64,000 nucleotides of DNA from Streptomyces maremycinicus. GTDB taxonomy: Bacteria > Actinomycetota > Actinomycetes > Streptomycetales > Streptomycetaceae. The notes below the pieces were generated by a model. That model did no database searches. It was not told the origin of the DNA and saw only the letters and a list, made by a program, of their open reading frames with translations. The position numbers were made by a program, and so were the translations under genes. Positions 58,426-64,000 of the stretch are shown piece after piece (position 1 is the first letter of the stretch; each line of letters opens with the position of its first letter). Location of the stretch: assembly GCF_001184025.1 (NCBI RefSeq), contig NZ_BBYG01000019.1, positions 186,001 through 250,000 on the forward strand, written 5' to 3'.

Positions 58426-59745
58426 ATGGGCAGCCGTACCGCGCTGGTCGAGGATCTGATGGAGCGGTTTCCGCATGTTCCGCGGGAGGCCGTCTTCAAG
58501 GAGGACCTGCTGCGCGGGGGTGTGGCCTTCGATCCCTCCGCGCTGAGCGACAACGAATCGGGCGAGGTCAAACCGAAGTCCTACTTCATCTTCTCCTTCG
58601 ACCACGGCACCCTGCCCGAGCTGGGCGAGGCCGCGCTGAGGCGCCCGCCGGAGGAGATCATCCTCACGGGAGGCCCGTACGACCTGCGGCGCACGGTGGT
58701 GTCGGTCCGGGTGAATCCGTCCTCCCCGTACCGTGTCGCGGCGGACGACGAAGGCCTGCTCGGGCTCTATCTCGACGGGAAGCGCATCGCCGACGTCGGC
58801 GTGCCGCCGATGCCGGAGTACTACCGGCACAAGCTCTCCAACGGGAAGTCCGTCATGGAGGTCGCCCCGACCATCCAGTGGGGCTACCTGATCTATCTGA
58901 CCGTCTTCCGGGTGTGCCAGTACTTCGGCGCCAAGGAGGAGTGCCAGTACTGCGACATCAACCACAACTGGCGCCAGCACAAGGCGGCCGGCCGCCCGTA
59001 CACGGGAGTCAAGGACGTCGAGGAGGTCCTCGAGGCCCTGGAGATCATCGACCGGTACGACACCGCGAAGACCTCCACCGCCTACACCCTCACCGGCGGC
59101 GCGATCACCAAGACGGTCGCCGGCCGTGACGAGGCCGACTTCTACGGTCACTACGCCAAGGCCATCGAGGAGCGCTTCCCGGGCCGCTGGATCGGCAAGG
59201 TCGTCGCCCAGGCGCTGCCGAAGGACGACGTGCAGCGCTTCAAGGACTACGGCGTGCAGATCTACCACCCCAACTACGAGGTGTGGGACGAGTATCTGTT
59301 CAAGCTGCACTGCCCGGGCAAGGAGCGGTACGTCGGCCGCGACGAGTGGCACAAGCGCATCCTCGACTCCGCGGAGATCTTCGGCGCGCGCAACGTGATC
59401 CCGAACTTCGTCGCGGGTGTGGAGATGGCCGAGCCGTTCGGTTTCACCACCGTCGACGAGGCCATCGCCTCCACCACGGAGGGCCTGCGCTTCTTCATGT
59501 CGCAGGGCATCACGCCCCGCTTCACCACCTGGTGCCCGGAGCCCACCACCCCGCTGGGCAAGGCCAACCCGCAGGGCGCGCCGCTGGAGTACCACATCCG
59601 GCTGCTGGAGGCCTACCGCGCCACCATGGACGAGTTCGGCCTCTCCTCGCCCCCCGGCTACGGACTGCCCGGACCCGGCCGCGCGGTGTTCTCGGTGAGT
59701 TCCTTCATGGACAGTCTTCCGGCGGAGGACCCGACGACCGTATAG
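58426..59745 (+). CDS. Radical-SAM-like protein with CX8CX2C motif
   Basis: A 439-residue protein. The cysteine cluster is Cys164-x8-Cys173-x2-Cys176 within VCQYFGAKEECQYCDINHNW. The canonical radical SAM motif is CX3CX2C, so this is atypical. The rest reads like a TIM barrel, with TSTAYTLTGGAITKTVAGRD, WIGKVVAQALPKDDVQRFKD, GVQIYHPNYEVWDEYLFKLH and FVAGVEMAEPFGFTTVDEAI. Its end, PPGYGLPGPGRAVFSVSSFM, is Pro/Gly-rich. ATG 58426 follows GGGAGGAGAGAGG closely; GTG 58405 lies before that site and is rejected. The reaction is unknown. Confidence 0.82.
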   Translation: MGSRTALVEDLMERFPHVPREAVFKEDLLRGGVAFDPSALSDNESGEVKPKSYFIFSFDHGTLPELGEAALRRPPEEIILTGGPYDLRRTVVSVRVNPSSPYRVAADDEGLLGLYLDGKRIADVGVPPMPEYYRHKLSNGKSVMEVAPTIQWGYLIYLTVFRVCQYFGAKEECQYCDINHNWRQHKAAGRPYTGVKDVEEVLEALEIIDRYDTAKTSTAYTLTGGAITKTVAGRDEADFYGHYAKAIEERFPGRWIGKVVAQALPKDDVQRFKDYGVQIYHPNYEVWDEYLFKLHCPGKERYVGRDEWHKRILDSAEIFGARNVIPNFVAGVEMAEPFGFTTVDEAIASTTEGLRFFMSQGITPRFTTWCPEPTTPLGKANPQGAPLEYHIRLLEAYRATMDEFGLSSPPGYGLPGPGRAVFSVSSFMDSLPAEDPTTV

Positions 59746-60009
59746 TCCGCGCGGAAACGCGGTGACGCGGAAACGCGGCGCCGATGGTGAGCACAGGGCG
59801 GCTCGCGTCCGTACTGAAGAACGGGTACCGGGCGCGGCCGCCTTCCCGCCGCTCGGTCGGCTGTCTGTCCTGCTGTCCTGACATGACATCTGAACACGGC
59901 GCTTGTCAGTTGTGTTGGAAACGTGAAAAGCTCTGCCCCTGCCGCGAGGTTCCCCCCAACTCCATTGCCGTCATGGTGAGTTGACCTCGCTTGTGGATGC
60001 AGGAGACTC

Positions 60010-61500
60010 ATGCCCGACCTGCCGACCCCGAAGGACGCCGCCGAGGCCGCGCTGTTCTCCGAGTGCTGGGACGCCGTCCTGTCGTACGCCGACCTGTGCA
60101 CGTCCGGCTCGACCGCGGCGAACCAACTGGCCCGCGAGGCGTTCGCGCTCGGCATACGCGAGGCCCGCGCCGCCGAGGACGGCCTCGCGCGAGGCGCCGG
60201 CCGCCGCGCCTCCCGGCTGCCCCGGATCCCGCTGCTGCTGACCGCCGTACGCACCACGGCCGCCGCCTGGGAGGCCCGCGGACAGGGCCACAAACTCGAC
60301 CCCGATCTGCGCCTGTGGCTGAACTCCGACAAGGCGGCACGGTACGTCGGTCCGCCCCTGAGCCGTCCGATCGCGCTGCGCGGACTGCGCGACATGCAGG
60401 AACCGGACGCCGCTCTGCTGTGGCTGGCGGAGGTGGAGGCACTCCCGCTGCACGCCGTGGTCCGCAGACAGGGCCTCGACCCGACCGCGGCGGTGGAGGA
60501 GCTGAACCAGGTCCGCGGACTCTTCCGGGACCGCTGCCACCGCAACCACCTCGACACGCCGATGGACGCGGAGTGCCGCAGCTACGTCCGGCTCCTGGAC
60601 GCCGTCACCCGCTCGCCCGCCGCCGACACGCCCCCCGACCTCTCCCGCCACCTCGCCACCTGCGTGGAGTGCGCGGAAGCCGCCGCCTGTCTGCGGCTGC
60701 ACGGGGGCGGGCTGCCCGCCGCCCTCGCCCAGGGCGTCATCGGCTGGGGCGGACTCGCCTACCTGGAGCGCCGCCGCCGGGCCGCCGAGGTGCGCCTCGG
60801 CCCCGGACGCCCGGACGACGACGAGGGCACGGCGGCACGCGCCGCCGGGAACAGGGCGCGTGTGCTGCGCGGCGGAATGCTCGCCGGCGCCGTCCTGGTC
60901 TCCGTTGTGGCCCTCGCCGTGTCGATGATGCCCGGCGACACCGGCGGTGGCGGCGGTGAGAACGTCGCCCAGGGCAACCCCGCCGACAGCACCCCGGTGG
61001 CCGGCCCCGGCTCCGTCCTGCCGTCCGCGCCACCCGCCACCTCCGCCGCTCCGTCCTCGTCCGCGCCGTCCGCCTCCCCGAGCGGCACGCCCTCGGCCAC
61101 CGGCGGCGCCGCCGCCGGGAAGCCCGACCCCGAACCCCAGGGCACCTCCTCGGCCACCGCCGGCGCCGGCGGGAGCGAGGACACGGCGGCCTGCGAGGTC
61201 ACCTACGACCTCGTCAACCAGTGGCCCGACGGCTTCCAGGCCACCGTCACCGTCACCACCGCCGTGACGCTCGACACCTGGCGCGTGGCCTGGTCCTTCC
61301 GCGACGGCCAGAAGGTCGACCAGATGTGGGACGCGAGCGTCGCCCAGAACGGCTCGCGCGTCACCGCGACCGCCGCCGACTACAACCGGTCCGTCTCCGC
61401 GAACGGCACGCTCACCTTCGGTTTCCTCGCCTCCTGGCAGAACAAGAACAGCGCGCCGTACGCGTTCACCCTCAACGGGCAGACGTGCACCGGCTCTTGA
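60010..61500 (+). CDS. Membrane protein: sigma/zinc-finger-like cytoplasmic part, CBM2 outside
   Basis: A 496-residue protein. Residues about 10-60 (FSECWDAVLSYADLCTSGST, AREAFALGIREARAAEDG) resemble sigma-70 region 2. His214-x3-Cys218-x2-Cys221 in LSRHLATCVECAEAAACLRL resembles a zf-HC2 anti-sigma motif. One membrane helix is at about 288-306. A Ser/Ala/Pro/Gly linker (about 310-395) leads to a C-terminal CBM2 of about 100 residues: CEVTYDLVNQWPDGFQATVT, WRVAWSFRDGQKVDQMWDAS, LTFGFLASWQNKNSAPYAFT. It could bind cellulose outside and signal inside; this is inference. ATG 60010 follows CAGGAGACTC. Confidence 0.82.
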   Translation: MPDLPTPKDAAEAALFSECWDAVLSYADLCTSGSTAANQLAREAFALGIREARAAEDGLARGAGRRASRLPRIPLLLTAVRTTAAAWEARGQGHKLDPDLRLWLNSDKAARYVGPPLSRPIALRGLRDMQEPDAALLWLAEVEALPLHAVVRRQGLDPTAAVEELNQVRGLFRDRCHRNHLDTPMDAECRSYVRLLDAVTRSPAADTPPDLSRHLATCVECAEAAACLRLHGGGLPAALAQGVIGWGGLAYLERRRRAAEVRLGPGRPDDDEGTAARAAGNRARVLRGGMLAGAVLVSVVALAVSMMPGDTGGGGGENVAQGNPADSTPVAGPGSVLPSAPPATSAAPSSSAPSASPSGTPSATGGAAAGKPDPEPQGTSSATAGAGGSEDTAACEVTYDLVNQWPDGFQATVTVTTAVTLDTWRVAWSFRDGQKVDQMWDASVAQNGSRVTATAADYNRSVSANGTLTFGFLASWQNKNSAPYAFTLNGQTCTGS

Positions 61501-61853
61501 CGTACGGCGGCGGAACCGGGGCGCCGGCACGATGTGCTCCTGGGCGCGGCGGCGGGGCAGTTGGCAATCGAGTGGCAACCGCCCGCCCGGGCCCCTATCC
61601 TGAGTGAGCTTCGAGCGGGGCCGACGGCCGCGCCGGGGCCGTGTGAGAAGCCTTCGCGCGAGGAACGTGCACGCGAGAAGCAGCCGTGCGGGAAACATGG
61701 GAAACGGGAGGTGTGACCGATGACTGTCGCCGAGATGGGTGCTGTTCGCAGCGACCAGACGTTCGTCCACTCCACCCCCGCGGTCTCCGGCTGACCACTT
61801 CCTCCGCCTCGCCCACGCGAGCGCTGCCGGGGCCGCCCCCCGAAGGGTCTCCC

Positions 61854-63038
61854 TTGCATTCCTCCTCCGGCTCCTCCACCCCCTCCACCTCCACCTCCAC
61901 CCCGTTCACCCCCGTCTCCACTTCCGGCTCTTCGGCTTCGCCGTCGCCTCTCGCCGCGTACGGCTGGGACGCGGAGCGGGAAGCCGAGTTCGTCCCCCAC
62001 GCCGAGCGCGGGCTGCTGCCCGGCCGGGTCGTGCGGGTCGACCGCGGGCTGTGCGACGTCGTCACCGCGGCGGGCGTCGTGCGCGCCGACACCGAGTTCG
62101 TCGTTCCCCGTGACCCGCTGAAGGTCGTGTGCACGGGCGACTGGGTCGCCGTCGACCCCGAGGACGCGGACCCGCGGTACGTACGCACCCTTCTGACGCG
62201 CCGTACGGCCTTCGTGCGTTCCACCTCCTCCAAGCGGTCCGAGGGGCAGATCCTCGCCGCCAACGTCGACCACGCCGTCGTCGCGATGTCGCTGGCCGTC
62301 GAACTCGACCTCGGCCGCGTCGAGCGGTTCCTGGCGCTGGCCTGGGAGTCCGGCGCCCAGCCCGTCGTCGTGCTCACCAAGGCCGACCTGGTGCCCGACC
62401 CGGTCGCCCTGTCGTACCTCGTCGAGGACGTCGGTGCGAGCGCGCCCGGCGTACCCGTGCTCACCGTCAGCGCGCGCGAGGGCGACGGCGTCGGGGAGCT
62501 GGCCGCACTGCTCGGCCGGGGCACCTCCGTGCTGCTCGGGGCGTCCGGCGCGGGCAAGTCGACGCTCGCGAACGCGCTCGCCGGCGAGGACGTGATGGCC
62601 GTCCAGGCCACCCGCGACATGGACGGCAAGGGGCGGCACACCACCACCACCCGCAACCTGCTGCCGCTGCCCGGCGGGGGCGTCCTCATCGACACACCCG
62701 GACTGCGCGGCGTCGGCCTCTGGGACGCCGGTACCGGGGTCGGACAGGTCTTCTCGGAGATCGAGGAATTCGCCCGGAACTGCCGCTTCCAGGACTGCGC
62801 GCACGAGGCCGAACCGGGCTGCGCGGTCCGGGCGGCCGTCGAGGACGGGGAACTGCCGCCGCGCCGCCTGGAGAGCTACCACAAGCTCGTCCGGGAGAAC
62901 CAGTGGATCGTCGCCAAGTCCGATGCCCGTATGCGCGCCGACATCCGCCAGGACTGGAAGCGCAAGCAGGCCGCGGGCCGGGCCGCGGGGCAGGCGAAGC
63001 GGGGGCGCGGGCCGTGGCGCCCCGCTCCTCCGAGGTGA
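61854..63038 (+). CDS. rsgA: Ribosome small-subunit-dependent GTPase A
   Basis: A 394-residue circularly permuted GTPase. An OB-fold (about residues 50-115) precedes the GTPase motifs in the order G4 (VLTKADLVP), G5 (LTVSAREGDG), G1 (GASGAGKST), G3 (LIDTPG). The C-terminal zinc finger CRFQDCAHEAEPGC provides Cys/His ligands. It acts in late 30S maturation. The start is uncertain: TTG 61854 follows GAAGGG by 6 nt and gives a Ser/Thr/Pro-rich N-terminus; GTG 61713 and GTG 61686 are alternatives. Confidence 0.9.
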   Translation: MHSSSGSSTPSTSTSTPFTPVSTSGSSASPSPLAAYGWDAEREAEFVPHAERGLLPGRVVRVDRGLCDVVTAAGVVRADTEFVVPRDPLKVVCTGDWVAVDPEDADPRYVRTLLTRRTAFVRSTSSKRSEGQILAANVDHAVVAMSLAVELDLGRVERFLALAWESGAQPVVVLTKADLVPDPVALSYLVEDVGASAPGVPVLTVSAREGDGVGELAALLGRGTSVLLGASGAGKSTLANALAGEDVMAVQATRDMDGKGRHTTTTRNLLPLPGGGVLIDTPGLRGVGLWDAGTGVGQVFSEIEEFARNCRFQDCAHEAEPGCAVRAAVEDGELPPRRLESYHKLVRENQWIVAKSDARMRADIRQDWKRKQAAGRAAGQAKRGRGPWRPAPPR

Positions 63039-63127
63039 CCCGTACCCTCGCCTGATCCGATTCCGGGCTCAGCGTGACGTCCGATTTCCGCCAGCGCGGT
63101 TGCCTCCGGGCGCGAAGACTGGAGTGC

Positions 63128-64000
63128 ATGACGGACCAGGACACGCGGTACGAGGCGGTCCGCAGCAGGGACGCCCGGTTCGACGGTGAGTTCTTCTTCG
63201 CCGTCGAGACCACCGGCATCTACTGCCGGCCCAGCTGCCCCGCCGTGACACCGAAACGCCGCAACGTGCGCTTCTTCGCGACGGCCGCCGCCGCGCAGGG
63301 CTCGGGTTTCCGGGCCTGCCGGCGGTGCCGCCCGGACGCCGTGCCCGGATCGGCCGACTGGAACGCGCGTGCCGACGTCGTCGGCCGGGCCATGCGCCTG
63401 ATCGGCGACGGCGTGGTCGACCGGGAGGGCGTCGCCGGGCTCGCCGTACGGCTCGGCTACAGCGCCCGCCAGGTGCAGCGGCAGCTCACCGCCGAGCTCG
63501 GCGCGGGGCCGGTCGCCCTCGCCCGGGCGCAGCGCGCGCACACCGCGCGGGTCCTGCTCCAGACGACGGGCCTGCCGGTCACGGAGATCGCCTTCGCGTC
63601 CGGGTTCGCCAGCGTGCGCCAGTTCAACGACACCGTCCGGACCGTGTACGCGACGACCCCGACCGAACTGCGGGCCGCGGTCCGCGCGGCCCGCCGCACG
63701 GCCACCCCGGCCGCCGGGATCCCGCTGCGGCTCGCCCACCGGGGCCCGTACCACGCGGGCGCCGTGTTCGACCTGCTGCGACGGGAGGCCGTGGCCGGGG
63801 TGGAGGAGGTGAACGGGCCGCCCGGGGGCCGCACCTACCGGCGGACGCTGCGGCTGCCGTACGGCACCGGGATCGTCGCCGTGGACGAGCGGGCGGGTGA
63901 TCCCGGCCGGGCCTCGGCCGTCCACCCCGGCGGCTGGCTCGACGCCCGCCTGCATCTCACCGACCCGCGAGACCTCACCACCGCCGTCCAGCGGCTGCGC
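63128..64000 (+). CDS. alkA: Ada-AlkA fusion DNA repair protein (3' end outside window)
   Basis: Reads open from ATG 63128 to the right edge, 291 codons with no stop. The N-terminal Ada methylphosphotriester domain has Cys33, Cys37, Cys64 and Cys67 (TGIYCRPSCP and RACRRCRP) as zinc/methyl-acceptor ligands. An AraC-type HTH (LAVRLGYSARQVQRQLTAEL; EIAFASGFASVRQFNDTVRT) follows, then the AlkA N-domain (PLRLAHRGPYHAGAVFDLLR, LRLPYGTGIVAVDERAG). AlkA removes 3-methyladenine, and the Ada part senses methyl damage; the glycosylase active-site HhH lies beyond the window. The gene is named alkA by the expected C-terminus. Confidence 0.87.
   Translation, partial: MTDQDTRYEAVRSRDARFDGEFFFAVETTGIYCRPSCPAVTPKRRNVRFFATAAAAQGSGFRACRRCRPDAVPGSADWNARADVVGRAMRLIGDGVVDREGVAGLAVRLGYSARQVQRQLTAELGAGPVALARAQRAHTARVLLQTTGLPVTEIAFASGFASVRQFNDTVRTVYATTPTELRAAVRAARRTATPAAGIPLRLAHRGPYHAGAVFDLLRREAVAGVEEVNGPPGGRTYRRTLRLPYGTGIVAVDERAGDPGRASAVHPGGWLDARLHLTDPRDLTTAVQRLR

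Noticed and set aside
59904..59925. TTGTCAGTT-like box ahead of the CBM2 membrane protein
   Set aside because: It resembles the damage promoter half-site, but the last base differs and no NANNNT box lies at the right spacing.

Overview
The window is high-GC actinobacterial DNA and almost certainly Streptomyces. Third codon positions are nearly all G or C, GTG starts are frequent, and many genes carry TANNNT-type -10 boxes 6-8 nt before the start codon (leaderless transcripts). Several proteins match Streptomyces families recalled from memory: an SAV2148-type HEPN protein, the macrolide glycosyltransferase Mgt, alditol oxidase AldO and the cys/sir sulfur operon. No tRNA, rRNA, insertion sequence, prophage or CRISPR array was seen.

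Layout. 0-3.5 kb: the tail of a copper amine oxidase, a HEPN protein, a DEDDh exonuclease with a DNA-damage-type promoter, and a phosphotransferase. 3.6-6.7 kb: a sugar ABC importer without an ATPase. 6.7-13 kb: mgt with a palindrome inside its promoter, an MMPL exporter, and three monocistronic housekeeping-like genes. 13-22.6 kb: one long minus-strand sulfur assimilation operon, read from 22.6 kb leftward: a 27-codon leader peptide, sulfite reductase, a 59-aa zinc-ribbon protein, cysH, cysC, cysD, cysN, a 34-aa small ORF, a sulfonate/nitrate-type ABC importer and a sirohydrochlorin chelatase. The chelatase feeds siroheme to the sulfite reductase. 22.7-35.9 kb: a GNAT enzyme, a secreted protein, a GAF regulator, an AidB-like dehydrogenase, a YihY/BrkB membrane protein, small regulators, VOC proteins, ThuA, a PEP-mutase-family enzyme and two small exported proteins around a G-quadruplex-type repeat.

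35.9-47.6 kb looks like a plant cell-wall (pectin rhamnogalacturonan I / arabinogalactan) utilisation locus. It has a LacI regulator, a hydroxyacid dehydrogenase, a carboxylesterase, a GH43-like galactanase with a ricin-type CBM, a PL4 rhamnogalacturonan lyase broken by a frameshift, a CE12 rhamnogalacturonan acetylesterase and a DUF2264 protein. Five near-identical GAAAGSGCTTKC sites lie upstream of the regulator and its presumed targets, which argues for one regulon. An unrelated homocysteine methyltransferase is embedded in it.

47.6-64 kb: VOC, a second PEP-mutase-family enzyme, a TetR regulator, a secreted nuclease/phosphodiesterase with a lectin-like C-terminus, a second ATPase-less sugar ABC importer under a ROK regulator, aldO, a radical-SAM-like protein with an atypical CX8CX2C motif, a membrane protein joining a sigma/zinc-finger-like cytoplasmic part to an external cellulose-binding module, rsgA, and the 5' part of an Ada-AlkA fusion that runs off the window.

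All family assignments come from reading motifs and from memory of families. No database search was run.
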